This document shows positions 54,259 to 63,584 of a stretch of 64,000 nt of DNA, in pieces (position 1 is the stretch's first letter; each line of letters begins with the position of its first letter). The notes beneath the pieces are model-generated. The model was not told the origin of the DNA. It saw only the letters and a list, made by a program, of their open reading frames with translations, and made no database searches. Both the position numbers and the translations under genes were made by a program. This stretch comes from an uncultured Cellvibrionales bacterium (GTDB taxonomy: Bacteria > Pseudomonadota > Gammaproteobacteria > Pseudomonadales > Cellvibrionaceae), in the NCBI GenBank assembly GCA_913020115.1, contig CAJWBQ010000021.1:22771-86770 (forward strand). Reading direction: 5' to 3'.

Positions 54259-54912
54259 TTATGGTTTGTGTGTTTGCTTGGGCTTAGTGCGATTTGGATA
54301 GCAAGTAGTGCAAATAGGGCAAACGGTGCCGTCACAGCCGCGTGCACTGCAGAACTCCCGGCCGTAGTAAATTATCTGTAAGTGGAGGCTATTCCAGCTT
54401 TCTTTTGGGAATAATCGCTTTAGGTCTTTCTCTGTTTGCACTACGTTGCGGCCGCTTGTTAGGCCCCAGCGTTGAGCCAGGCGGTGGATATGAGTATCTA
54501 CGGCAAAAGCAGGAACACCAAACGATTGACTCATTACAACGCTAGCGGTTTTATGCCCAACACCCGGCAGTGTCTCCAGGGCGGCCATGTCGGCGGGAAC
54601 TTCACCTTCATACTGATCCACCAGCATGCCGGAAAGCACCGAAATGGCCTTCGATTTTTGAGGGGACAAACCGCAGGGGCGAATCACGGCTTTGATGTCT
54701 TCGACTGGAACCTTCGCCATGTCGAAGGGGTTGTCGGCCAGGGCCCACAGCGCCGGAGTGATTTTGTTAACGCGCTCATCCGTACACTGCGCAGAGAGCA
54801 GTACCGCCACCAAAAGCGTGTAAGGGTCTTTGTGGTCCAGCGGTATGGGCGGGTTTGGGTAGCGGGTCTGAAGTTCTTTCAAGATGAACGTGACACGCTC
54901 TTTTTTTAGCAT
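54259..54912 (-). CDS. nth: Endonuclease III
   Basis: 217 residues. The helix-hairpin-helix with the catalytic lysine is LPGVGHKTASV, followed by FAVDTHIHRLAQRWG with the catalytic aspartate. The iron-sulfur loop is FCSARGCDGTVCPICTTC, which differs from E. coli spacing (C-X6-C-X2-C-X5-C). It removes oxidised pyrimidines. dapC precedes it by 15 bp. Confidence 0.92.
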   Translation of the reverse strand: MLKKERVTFILKELQTRYPNPPIPLDHKDPYTLLVAVLLSAQCTDERVNKITPALWALADNPFDMAKVPVEDIKAVIRPCGLSPQKSKAISVLSGMLVDQYEGEVPADMAALETLPGVGHKTASVVMSQSFGVPAFAVDTHIHRLAQRWGLTSGRNVVQTEKDLKRLFPKESWNSLHLQIIYYGREFCSARGCDGTVCPICTTCYPNRTKPKQTHKP

Positions 54913-54927
54913 TGTTAAGGGTTCCGT

Positions 54928-56124
54928 TTACAGTGAATCAACAAAGCGCTTAATGCGATGGGCGGCTTCTATACACTGAGCCAAGGGAGCCACTAAGGCC
55001 AGGCGAACATAATTAAGGCCCGCGTTGCCGTCTTGGGTGTCTCGGGCGATGTAGCGGCCGGGTAAAACCGTTATGTTTTCTTGTGCAAAGAGTTGCTGTG
55101 CGAAATCTGTATCGGCAATAGGGGTTTGGGGCCAGAGGTAAAAACCAGCGTCGGGTTTACTTACCTCTAAGCAGTCATCGAGTATGCTCAGGACAGCAGC
55201 GAATTTTTCACGATACAAATCTCTGTTGGCCTTCACGTGAGCTTCATCTTGCCAAGCTGAGATACTGGCGATTTGAGTGGCGACTGGCATGGCGCAACCG
55301 TGGTAGGTGCGATACAACAAGAACTTTTCCATGATACGGCCGTCGCCTGCCACAAACCCCGAGCGTAAGCCTGGGAGGTTTGAGCGTTTAGAGAGGCTGT
55401 GAAATACTGCGCAGCGAGCGTAGTCGTGGCGGCCGAGCTCGGCACAGGCTTGCAGTAGTCCTGGGGGTGGGTTCGCTTCGTCGAAATACAATTCGGAGTA
55501 GCATTCGTCACTGACAATTGTGAAATCGTGTTTATCGGCCAACTTAATGAGCTTTTTTAACTGTTCCAAACTGGCTACCGCGCCGGTGGGGTTGCCAGGC
55601 GTACACAGAAACACCAATTGGCAGCGCCCCCACTCTTCGTCACTCACCGCGTCAAAGTTTGGGAGATATTGATTGTCTTTATCGCAGTTCAAATACAGGA
55701 GTTCTGCACCTGCAAGCAGGGCGGCACCTTCATAGATTTGATAAAAGGGGTTGGGGCTAATGACCAGGGGTGATCGTTTGCGATCAATAATTGCTTGGGT
55801 GAAGGCAAATAGGGCCTCGCGTGTGCCGCAAACCGGTAAAACGTTATTTTCAGGGCTAAGGCTGTCAGCCTGCAGGTGAAAACGTTTGCTTGCCCAGACG
55901 CTAATGGCTTCGCGGAGTTCTGGCAAGCCTTTAGTGGTTGGGTAAACGGCAATTTTGTTTAAGTTTGCTTTCAGGCTTTCGAGTACAAATTCAGGGGGCG
56001 CGTGCTTAGGTTCGCCAATTGAAAGTGCAATATGCTCGAGCTCTTCAGGTGCGTTTACTTGCGCTTTTAAGGCCTTGAGTTTTTCAAAGGGGTAGGGCTG
56101 TAATGTGTCTAAGTCCGAGTTCAT
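54928..56124 (-). CDS. dapC: Succinyldiaminopimelate transaminase DapC
   Basis: 398 residues, class I/II PLP aminotransferase. The PLP lysine is in FHSLSKRSNLPGLR; VSDECYSELYF and NPTGAV are typical. Starts at ATG 56124, one base after glnD, with the conserved MNSDLDTLQPYPFEKL. Longer starts would lie within glnD. Confidence 0.92.
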   Translation of the reverse strand: MNSDLDTLQPYPFEKLKALKAQVNAPEELEHIALSIGEPKHAPPEFVLESLKANLNKIAVYPTTKGLPELREAISVWASKRFHLQADSLSPENNVLPVCGTREALFAFTQAIIDRKRSPLVISPNPFYQIYEGAALLAGAELLYLNCDKDNQYLPNFDAVSDEEWGRCQLVFLCTPGNPTGAVASLEQLKKLIKLADKHDFTIVSDECYSELYFDEANPPPGLLQACAELGRHDYARCAVFHSLSKRSNLPGLRSGFVAGDGRIMEKFLLYRTYHGCAMPVATQIASISAWQDEAHVKANRDLYREKFAAVLSILDDCLEVSKPDAGFYLWPQTPIADTDFAQQLFAQENITVLPGRYIARDTQDGNAGLNYVRLALVAPLAQCIEAAHRIKRFVDSL

Positions 56125-56125
56125 A

Positions 56126-58852
56126 TTAGTAGATACCATTCGTATCCGATTCAACTTTTTCATCAAGCTGTCGGCAAATTTCGTCTTGCAGTTCTTGGCA
56201 GAGGGTTGGGTCTGTCAGAGGCTGGCCATTTTTGTCGGAGATAAAGAAAATGTCTTCTACGCGTTCGCCCAATGTGGCAATTTTGGCGTTTTTGAGGTGA
56301 ATGCCAAATTGTAAAAATACCCCACCAATGCGGGCTAGCAAACCAGGCCTGTCAGGGCTAATGACCTCAAGTATAGAAAAGCCGTTTTGAATGTCGCTGC
56401 TAATGGATGTGCGAGTGGGCATTGTGAAGCTTTTAAGCTGTCTCGGGGTGCGAACACTAGTGATGTCGGCGTCGTCACCTGATGGACTTAATTCGGCGTG
56501 TAGAGTTGAACGAATATGCTCCAGTCGTATCTCGTCATTGCCAATGCTCTCGCCGTTCTCGTCCAGAACATAGAACGTGTCAATGGTATAGCCCGTGTCA
56601 GAAATGTAAATTCTGGCGTCCTGAATGTTCAGGTCTAACTGATCTAAAGTGTTGGCCACCGCGGCAAAAATGTTTTCCCGGTCGGGAGTGCAAATAAATA
56701 TTTCGGTGGCGCCTTCGTGTTCGCGTTTGGACGTTTCTTTTATCAGAATAATAAGGTCGTCTTCGTTGGCATCAATGATTGCACGAGTTTGCCAGGTAAT
56801 GTCAGCGGCGCTTTCACGCAAGAAATAGCTATCGCCCACGGAGCCCCAGCATTCGCGAGTTTGTGCCTCGGAAATGCCTTCTTCAGCGAGTTGCTGAATG
56901 ACTGTTTGCTGAGTTTCTTCAATTAACTCTTGAGGGTCTACCGGGTTCTCAAGACCACGGCGTAGCGCTCGTTTGGTTTCTTCGTAAAGTTGGCGCATAA
57001 GGCTGGCGCGCCAAGAGGTCCACAGATCCGGATTGGTGGCGTTAATGTCGGCGACCGTGAGCACATACAAATAGTCGAGTCGAGAGCGGTCCCCTATAAT
57101 CGCCGCGAAATTATGGATTACCTCGGGGTCTGATAAGTCTTGTTTTTGCGAGACTGCGGACATAACCAGATGTTTTTCCACAAGCCAGCAGATAAGTCGT
57201 GTCTCTCGGGCGCTGAGGCCATGGTTTAGGCAGAAATTTTCAGCGTCGACAGCCCCCAGGGCAGAGTGATCTCCGCCACGACCTTTAGCGATGTCGTGAT
57301 ACAAACCCGTGATATACAGTAGTTCAGGTTTTTCGATGCGCTTCATAATCTTAGTGGCAATGGGAAATTTTTCAGCCAGGTCAGAATTTAAAAAGCGGCG
57401 CATATGACGGATTAAAAGCAGGGTATGTGCGTCTACCGTATAGATGTGAAATAGGTCGTGTTGCATTTGCCCAATGATGCGACCAAATTCAGGTAAGTAG
57501 CGACCAAGAATTCGATAACGCTTCATGCTGCGAAGTAGGCTTACTAATTTGTGTGGTGAGCGCATAAATTCCAAAAACAGCGCTTTGTTGTCTGGGTCCT
57601 GGCGAAATTCATCGTCAATAAGGTCACGGTTTTCGCGGATCAAGCGAATAGTTGAAGCACGCACACCTTGAATGTTGGGGTTCTTTCCCATGAGTACAAA
57701 CACTTCTAGCAGTGCAGACGGATCATCTTCAAATACGCGGGTGTAGGTGGCTTCGATATAGTTGTCACGCAGCTGGAAACGTTCATTTATGGGGCTTACC
57801 TCTAGGCATTGGCCTCTGTGTAAAATGGCTTCGTCGAGAAAGTTAAGCATTACATCGTTGAGTTCTCGCAGTGCCAATACTACTCGATAGTAGTCACGCA
57901 TAAACTGTTCTACGGCGAGACGTTTACTGTCATTGAACCCGAAAAGGCTGGCGAGTTCTCGTTGGTGATCAAATAGCAGTCGCTCTTCTGCTCGACCAGC
58001 GATCATATGCAAACCGTAACGCACCTTCCAAAGAAACTCCTCTCCTCTCAGCAGGATGGCAAATTCTTCTTCAGTAAAAAATCCTTTTCCGTCCAGTTGC
58101 TTTAGCGTGCGTACGCCAAAAAAACGTTTGGCAACCCAGCAGATAACTTGAATGTCTCGGAGCCCGCCGGGTGCATTTTTAATATTGGGTTCAAGGTTGT
58201 ATTCGGTGTTGTGGTGCTTGCGGTGTCGAGCGAGTTGCTCGTCACGCTTGGCAGAGAAAAATGTGTCGGCAGGCCAAAGCTTGTCTGGCCCCGTCGCCGT
58301 TATAAGCTTGTCGCGAAGGTGTTCATTGCCAAGTAGGGTTCGGCATTCCAGCAGATTGGTGGCAACAGTAATGTCTTTCCCCGCAATATCTACGCACTGA
58401 TCAATAGTGCGCACGCTGTAGCCTATTTCTAGACCGATGTCCCATAGGAAGGCTAGAAAGCTCTGAATGGTATCGCCGCGCTTGTGGGTCTCGTCATCTT
58501 GTAAAAGAATTAGCAGGTCGATATCGGAAAACGGATGGAGTTCACCTCGACCATAGCCCCCAACCGCGAGTAGGGCGATCGAGTCTTCCCAGTCGAATTG
58601 ATGCCACGAATAATGAAGAATGCAGTCTATAAAAAGAGCGCGTTCGTAGATCAAGCTACGAATGTCTTCACCTTCTCTGAAACGCACATCAAATTGGGTG
58701 TTGGCAGCGCTCATAGCGTCTTTGAAAACGCTCAAAGAGGCGGCAAGGTTTTTTCCAGATGCCTCCCAGAGAGACTGACGAAAGCGGCCCTGATCGAAGA
58801 AGAACAGGGGGCGACCGAAAAAAGGCGTGTCTGTACTGAAGGTGTTGCTCAT
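56126..58852 (-). CDS. glnD: PII uridylyltransferase / uridylyl-removing enzyme GlnD
   Basis: 908 residues. An N-terminal nucleotidyltransferase domain (GGYGRGELHPFSDIDLLILL), a PII-uridylyltransferase helical region, an HD domain for uridylyl removal (LYHDIAKGRGGDHS) and two C-terminal ACT domains (FICTPDRENIFAAVANTLDQ and LEVISPDRPGLLARIG). It senses glutamine to control nitrogen metabolism. Full length. Confidence 0.96.
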   Translation of the reverse strand: MSNTFSTDTPFFGRPLFFFDQGRFRQSLWEASGKNLAASLSVFKDAMSAANTQFDVRFREGEDIRSLIYERALFIDCILHYSWHQFDWEDSIALLAVGGYGRGELHPFSDIDLLILLQDDETHKRGDTIQSFLAFLWDIGLEIGYSVRTIDQCVDIAGKDITVATNLLECRTLLGNEHLRDKLITATGPDKLWPADTFFSAKRDEQLARHRKHHNTEYNLEPNIKNAPGGLRDIQVICWVAKRFFGVRTLKQLDGKGFFTEEEFAILLRGEEFLWKVRYGLHMIAGRAEERLLFDHQRELASLFGFNDSKRLAVEQFMRDYYRVVLALRELNDVMLNFLDEAILHRGQCLEVSPINERFQLRDNYIEATYTRVFEDDPSALLEVFVLMGKNPNIQGVRASTIRLIRENRDLIDDEFRQDPDNKALFLEFMRSPHKLVSLLRSMKRYRILGRYLPEFGRIIGQMQHDLFHIYTVDAHTLLLIRHMRRFLNSDLAEKFPIATKIMKRIEKPELLYITGLYHDIAKGRGGDHSALGAVDAENFCLNHGLSARETRLICWLVEKHLVMSAVSQKQDLSDPEVIHNFAAIIGDRSRLDYLYVLTVADINATNPDLWTSWRASLMRQLYEETKRALRRGLENPVDPQELIEETQQTVIQQLAEEGISEAQTRECWGSVGDSYFLRESAADITWQTRAIIDANEDDLIILIKETSKREHEGATEIFICTPDRENIFAAVANTLDQLDLNIQDARIYISDTGYTIDTFYVLDENGESIGNDEIRLEHIRSTLHAELSPSGDDADITSVRTPRQLKSFTMPTRTSISSDIQNGFSILEVISPDRPGLLARIGGVFLQFGIHLKNAKIATLGERVEDIFFISDKNGQPLTDPTLCQELQDEICRQLDEKVESDTNGIY

Positions 58853-58884
58853 AGAAAGGGGGCTTTTGCTCGTATGGGTTTGGC

Positions 58885-59655
58885 CTAAAAGTTTTCTTCT
58901 TGGCGGGCGGTGAGAACTTCAACGCCAGTAGCCGTTACCGCGAGTGTGTGTTCCCACTGGGCCGACAGGCGCCCGTCTCGTGTTTCTACGGTCCAGCCAT
59001 CTCGCTTCATCTTTGTTTGGGCTTTGCCGGCATTGATCATGGGCTCAATGGTAAAGGTCATACCTTCTTTTAGTTCTAACCCTGTGCCGGGTTTGCCGTA
59101 GTGCAGCACTTGTGGTTCTTCATGAAATACTCGTCCGATGCCGTGGCCACAGTATTCGCGCACAACGGAGTAGTAATTTTCGGTGGCGTGCTTGTGTATT
59201 ACATGACCAATATCGCCGAGGCGAGCGCCGGGTTTGACGAGTTCGATGCCTTTGTAGAGACACTCCTGAGTAACTTGTACCAAGCGTTCAGCGTGGGCTT
59301 GAGGAGCGCCAACAAAATACATTTTGCTGGTATCGCCGTGAAAGCCGTCGAAAATGACAGTAACGTCAATATTGATACTGTCGCCGTCTTTTAGGGTTTT
59401 CTTTTCAGAGGGGATCCCGTGGCAGACCACCTGGTTCACCGAGGTGCAGATAGACTTCGGAAAACCTTTGTAGTTGAGGCAGGCGGGAATTGCATTCTGT
59501 GGGCCAACAATATGATCGTGGCAGATTCGGTCGAGCTCGGCGGTGGTGACGCCAGGCACAACGTATTCACCAATTAACTCCAGTACTTCAGCCGCCATAC
59601 GGCCAGCAATACGCATTTTTTCGATATCTTCCGGGGTTTTCAGTGTGACATTCAT
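58885..59655 (-). CDS. map: Methionine aminopeptidase
   Basis: 256 residues, type I. Metal ligands lie in INIDVTVIFDGFHGDTSKMY (two Asp), REYCGHGIGRVFHEEP (His) and TIEPMIN and QWEHTLAVT (two Glu). It removes the initiator methionine. I chose ATG 59655 (MNVTLKTPEDIEKMR); the frame extending to 59853 is unsupported. Divergent from rpsB. Confidence 0.96.
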   Translation of the reverse strand: MNVTLKTPEDIEKMRIAGRMAAEVLELIGEYVVPGVTTAELDRICHDHIVGPQNAIPACLNYKGFPKSICTSVNQVVCHGIPSEKKTLKDGDSINIDVTVIFDGFHGDTSKMYFVGAPQAHAERLVQVTQECLYKGIELVKPGARLGDIGHVIHKHATENYYSVVREYCGHGIGRVFHEEPQVLHYGKPGTGLELKEGMTFTIEPMINAGKAQTKMKRDGWTVETRDGRLSAQWEHTLAVTATGVEVLTARQEENF

Positions 59656-59736
59656 AATAGTTGACTTGTTAGCTCCATTTACAGACCGAAGCATTGTAAA
59701 CCATGGCGCAGCCTTCGTCAGGAAAATCGAAAAAAC

Positions 59737-59771
59737 TTTATATAGCGCAAGGCTTATGGTATAAAGCGCGC
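59737..59771 (+). promoter_or_regulatory. Promoter of rpsB-tsf
   Basis: TTTATA (59737-59742), a 17-bp spacer and TATAAA (59760-59765) are followed by GCGCGCC, the GC-rich discriminator of stringently controlled promoters. It leaves a leader of about 185 nt, within which an S2-binding autoregulatory element like the known rpsB leader may lie. The 300-bp map-rpsB gap holds no gene. Confidence 0.5.
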
Positions 59772-59955
59772 CGCTGTGGGTGAATTCCTCGAATTTTGAG
59801 GGAAAATTGACAGCTAGAATGGCAGTAATGCCTTGTAAATAACCGTCACACATAGACCGACACGGTAGCCTGGGTGCCTTTTCTTAGCGTTAGACGCTTG
59901 AATGGGTTGGTTGTCGGGGTTTATGGAGGCTTAACCCGATATAAAGGAAATAACT

Positions 59956-60708
59956 ATGCCTAACGTAAGCATGCGCGAAATGCTGCAGGCTGGTGTGCAC
60001 TTTGGCCACCAGACCCGCTATTGGAACCCCAAGATGGATCAATACATCTTTGGTGCCCGTAATAAGATTCACATCATTAACCTAGAGCACACCGTTCCAG
60101 CGTTTAATGAAGCACTTCAGCTGGTTAAGCTGATGGGCAGCCAGAAGAAAAAGGTACTGTTCGTAGGTACTAAGCGCGCGGCGCAGAAAATCATTAAAGA
60201 AGAGGCCATTCGCTCTGGTCAGCCTTTTGTGAGCCATCGTTGGTTGGGCGGCATGCTCACTAACTACAAAACAATTCGCGCTTCTATCCGTCGTTTTCGT
60301 GAGCTTGATGCTCAGAGCCAAGACGGAACTTTTGAGAAGTTGACCAAGAAAGAAGCTTTGATGCGCACGCGCACCATGGAAAAATTGGACCGCTCTATCG
60401 GCGGTATCAAAGACATGGGCGGCCTGCCAGATGCATTGTTCGTAGTTGACGTTGATCACGAGCGCATTGCTATTCAGGAAGCTAACAAGCTTGGCATACC
60501 CGTAATCGGTATCGTTGATACCAACAGCAACCCAGATGGCGTAGATTACGTTATTCCTGGCAATGACGATGCGATCCGTGCCGTTAAGTTGTATGTTGAA
60601 GCTGTTGCCGATGCCTGTATTGCTGGCGCTAACGCTGATCAAGCGGCACCTGCTAACAAAGACGAATACGTTGAAAGCGAAAGCGACGAAGCTCCTGCTG
60701 CTGAGTAA
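59956..60708 (+). CDS. rpsB: 30S ribosomal protein S2
   Basis: 250 residues. [22 protein letters not shown] opening (shortened here by description to its first 20), [14 protein letters not shown] and [19 protein letters not shown] are S2 signatures; a short acidic C-terminal tail follows. AAAGGAAAT precedes the ATG. Confidence 0.98.
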   Translation: MPNVSMREMLQAGVHFGHQTRYWNPKMDQYIFGARNKIHIINLEHTVPAFNEALQLVKLMGSQKKKVLFVGTKRAAQKIIKEEAIRSGQPFVSHRWLGGMLTNYKTIRASIRRFRELDAQSQDGTFEKLTKKEALMRTRTMEKLDRSIGGIKDMGGLPDALFVVDVDHERIAIQEANKLGIPVIGIVDTNSNPDGVDYVIPGNDDAIRAVKLYVEAVADACIAGANADQAAPANKDEYVESESDEAPAAE

Positions 60709-60736
60709 GGGCTAGTAAAGGCGAGCAATCGCCACT

Positions 60737-60761
60737 AAAAAGGGGCTCGTGCCCCTTTTTT
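60737..60761 (+). terminator. Terminator/attenuator between rpsB and tsf
   Basis: GGGGC-TCGT-GCCCC with flanking A and T runs (AAAAA before, TTTTTT after). It lies 34 bp after rpsB and may set the rpsB:tsf ratio, as a known intergenic attenuator does in E. coli. Confidence 0.75.
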
Positions 60762-60830
60762 ACTATTGCTTCGATTATTTTATATCGCTTTTAAGCGTCC
60801 ACTATCACATTTATTTAAGAGGGTTGAGTC

Positions 60831-61700
60831 ATGGCAGCTGTTAGTGCTTCTATGGTGAAGGAACTGCGCGAGCGCACAAGCTTGGGCATGATGGAGTGTA
60901 AAAAAGCACTCAAAGAGGCTGATGGTGACATCGAATTGGCCATTGAAAACCTGCGTAAGGCCTCTGGCCTGAAAGCGGCTAAGAAAGCTGACCGCACAGC
61001 GGCTGACGGCGTTGTTGCTGTGAAAGTTGCCGAAGATGGCAGTTATGGCATCGCGGTTGAAGTGAACAGCGAAACTGATTTTGCGGCTCGTGAGCCTAAC
61101 TTTGCAGGCTTTGTACAGACCGTTGTTGATGCGGCTTTTGCAGCTAAGCAAGCTGACGTTGCCGTCTTGATGGCTGGCGAGTTGGAAAATGCCCGTGAAG
61201 CGCTTGTTCAGAAGATCGGTGAGAACATCGGTGTACGTCGTATAACTCTAGTTGAGGGCGGTGTTGTTGGTTCTTATTTGCACTCAAACAACCGTATTGC
61301 TGTATTGACTCAGCTCGAAGGTGGCAGCGTAGAGCTGGCGCGCGACGTTGCTATGCACATTGCCGCGGTTAACCCACAAGTGGTTAGCCCAGATGACATG
61401 CCTGCGGAGCAAGTTGAGAAAGAAAAAGAAATTATCAAGGCTCAGCCTGATATGGAAGGCAAGCCAGAAGCTATCGTTGAGAAAATGATGGTTGGTCGTA
61501 TCAAGAAGTTCCTGTCTGAGAACAGCCTGCTTGAGCAAGCCTTTGTTAAAAACCCTGATCAGAGCGTTGGTCAGTTGGTTAAAGACGCCGGCGCCACTGT
61601 AACAAACTTTGTTCGCTATGAAGTGGGCGAAGCCATTGAAGTGGAAGAAGCAGACTTTGCGGCAGAAGTTGCCGCTCAGGTAGAAGCGTCTAAGTCCTGA
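60831..61700 (+). CDS. tsf: Elongation factor Ts
   Basis: 289 residues. [20 protein letters not shown] is the N-terminal UBA-like domain and [16 protein letters not shown] the core motif that contacts EF-Tu. It recycles EF-Tu-GDP. Full length. Confidence 0.97.
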   Translation: MAAVSASMVKELRERTSLGMMECKKALKEADGDIELAIENLRKASGLKAAKKADRTAADGVVAVKVAEDGSYGIAVEVNSETDFAAREPNFAGFVQTVVDAAFAAKQADVAVLMAGELENAREALVQKIGENIGVRRITLVEGGVVGSYLHSNNRIAVLTQLEGGSVELARDVAMHIAAVNPQVVSPDDMPAEQVEKEKEIIKAQPDMEGKPEAIVEKMMVGRIKKFLSENSLLEQAFVKNPDQSVGQLVKDAGATVTNFVRYEVGEAIEVEEADFAAEVAAQVEASKS

Positions 61701-61739
61701 TTGCGCTGTGGGCCCGAGGCCCACGACGACATCCAAAAG

Positions 61740-61773
61740 AAGGAGGCTGAGTGGTAACACTCAGCCTCCTTTT
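61740..61773 (+). terminator. Strong terminator after tsf
   Basis: A perfect 14-bp stem (AAGGAGGCTGAGTG with its complement) closed by a GTAA tetraloop ends in TTTT. A second hairpin GTGGGCC-CGA-GGCCCAC lies at 61708-61724 just before. It separates rpsB-tsf from pyrH-frr. Confidence 0.85.
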
Positions 61774-61814
61774 GCGGTAAACTGCCTCGCAAAATTATAA
61801 AACCGGAGTGCCTG

Positions 61815-62567
61815 ATGCCGACTACACGTGACAAGAAATACAAGAGAATCCTCCTGAAACTCAGCGGTGAACAGCTGATGGGCAAAGAGGGCTTCGGTAT
61901 TGACCCTAGTGTACTCGACAAGATGGCCCTGGAAATTGGTCAATTGGTAGGCATCGGCGTGCAAGTCGGTCTGGTGATTGGCGGTGGCAACCTCTTTAGA
62001 GGTGCAGCCTTAAGTGCTGCGGGCCTCGATCGGGTCACTGGTGACCATATGGGTATGCTGGCAACAGTGATGAACGCCCTGGCCATGAGAGACGCCCTTG
62101 AGCGCTCTAATATCTCCTCTCGCGTTATGTCCGCCATCCCTATGAGCGGTGTGGTTGAACACTACGATCGCCGCCGCGCTACGCGCTTTTTGAACGGTGG
62201 TGAGGTGGTGATTTTCTCAGCTGGTACTGGAAACCCCTTTTTTACCACAGACTCTGCCGCCTGCTTGCGCGGTATAGAGATCGAAGCCGAATTGGTCTTG
62301 AAGGCGACTAAAGTGGATGGCGTCTACAGTGCCGATCCGATGAAAGACCCCACCGCAACCAAGTATGATCGTCTGACCTATGATGAAGTGCTCGAAAAGA
62401 AACTGGGCGTAATGGATCTTACCGCAATCTGCCTGTGCAGAGAGCAGTTGATGCCCGTGCGCGTATTTAGAATGGACAAGGCCGGCGCCTTGCTGAACAT
62501 TGCCGTCGGCGGCGACGAAGGAACCTTGATCGAAGAACAGGTCCAGGAGGAAACTGACAATGATTGA
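61815..62567 (+). CDS. pyrH: UMP kinase
   Basis: 250 residues. [22 protein letters not shown] and [21 protein letters not shown] motifs identify the amino-acid-kinase-fold UMP kinase. It phosphorylates UMP and is regulated by GTP and UTP in relatives. It overlaps frr by eight bases. Confidence 0.96.
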   Translation: MPTTRDKKYKRILLKLSGEQLMGKEGFGIDPSVLDKMALEIGQLVGIGVQVGLVIGGGNLFRGAALSAAGLDRVTGDHMGMLATVMNALAMRDALERSNISSRVMSAIPMSGVVEHYDRRRATRFLNGGEVVIFSAGTGNPFFTTDSAACLRGIEIEAELVLKATKVDGVYSADPMKDPTATKYDRLTYDEVLEKKLGVMDLTAICLCREQLMPVRVFRMDKAGALLNIAVGGDEGTLIEEQVQEETDND

Positions 62568-63066
62568 TGAGATTAAATCCGACCTTGAAGAGCGGATGAA
62601 GAAAAGCCTGACAGCCTTAGGTACAAACTTTAACAAAATCAGAACGGGCCGCGCCTCTCCGGCGATTCTGGACGGCATTTCGGTGTCCTATTACGGTTCT
62701 GACACACCGCTTAGCCAGGTGGCTAATATCAATGTCGAAGATGCTCGTACCTTGGCCTTGATTCCCTGGGAAAAAAGCATGGTGCCCGAAATCGAAAAGG
62801 CGATCATGAAATCGGCGTTGGGTTTAAACCCGTCAACTTCAGGTGAAATTATTCGCATTCCGATGCCCGCATTGACCGAGGAAACCCGCAAGGGTTACAC
62901 CAAGCAGGCGCGAGCAGAGGCCGAAGGCGCTCGTGTATCTGTGCGCAATGCCCGTCGCGATGCGATTGCCGATTTAAAAGATCTGCAGAAAGAAAAAGAA
63001 ATTTCCGAAGACAAACAGACCCTTTTTTATGTTTTATACTTGCCCACTTTGAATGACCTGACATAA
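62560..63066 (+). pseudogene. frr: Ribosome recycling factor, 3' end replaced by foreign DNA
   Basis: The reading frame is 168 codons. Residues 1-151 match the family ([54 protein letters not shown]); the native C-terminus of about 34 residues is lost. The remaining 17 residues are read from DNA that on the other strand encodes the start of yebC. The break is at about 63013-63023. This looks like an assembly join rather than a real truncated protein. Confidence 0.9.
63018..63064 (-). pseudogene. yebC: 5' fragment of YebC/PmpR-type regulator (foreign)
   Basis: About fifteen codons, [15 protein letters not shown], the invariant start of the YebC/TACO1 family, beginning six bases after the YmdB-like stop. 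It is cut at the frr junction. In SAR11-type alphaproteobacteria these two genes are adjacent in this order. Confidence 0.8.
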
Positions 63067-63070
63067 TAAT

Positions 63071-63571
63071 TTAAAGAGAATTTTTTAAATCTCCTCCATA
63101 TATAAAATTTTCAACATTTTTTGCTAATCCATTTTCTACATCAGCCTCAACGATTACACCGCTTAAAGTAGCTACACCTATTGCGGGGAAATGTTTTATA
63201 GATTCTTTTTTTAAAAATTTATTTAATGAATTATTTTTATTCATACCAATTACTGAATTATAATCTCCACACATACCTGCGTCTGTTAAATATGCAGTGC
63301 CATTTTCTAAAATTCTAGCATCATTGGTTGGAACATGAGTGTGGGTACCAACAACTAAAGTTGCTTTGCCATCAAAAAAATGCCCCATTGCCATTTTTTC
63401 ACTTGTAATTTCGCCATGAAAATCAACTACTAGAAAATCATAATCTTCTTTTAAATTATTTTTTTTTATAAATTCATTTGATGCTTCGAATACATCATCA
63501 CATTTTTTCATAAATATATTTCCCATTAAATTTAATACACCTATTTTTTCACCTTTTAAAGTTTCAAAATT
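63071..63571 (-). pseudogene. C-terminal part of YmdB-like (TIGR00282) phosphoesterase, foreign
   Basis: About 166 residues of a metallophosphoesterase of the YmdB/TIGR00282 family: ETLKGEKIGVLNLMGNIFM, DFHGEITSEKMAMGHFFDG, GTHTHVPTNDARIL and LTDAGMCGDY carry metal ligands. The base composition is very A+T-rich (clusters of AAAAATTT and TTTTTTAT), unlike the preceding 63 kb. The N-terminal half is missing at a second join near 63571-63580. Residues further upstream in the open frame belong to the next fragment. Confidence 0.85.
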
Positions 63572-63584
63572 GTCGGAGGACAAT

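Noticed and set aside
62849..63064. 71-codon minus-strand frame beginning [15 protein letters not shown]
   Set aside because: Only about the first fifteen residues are YebC; the rest is antisense frr. Kept as a fragment only.
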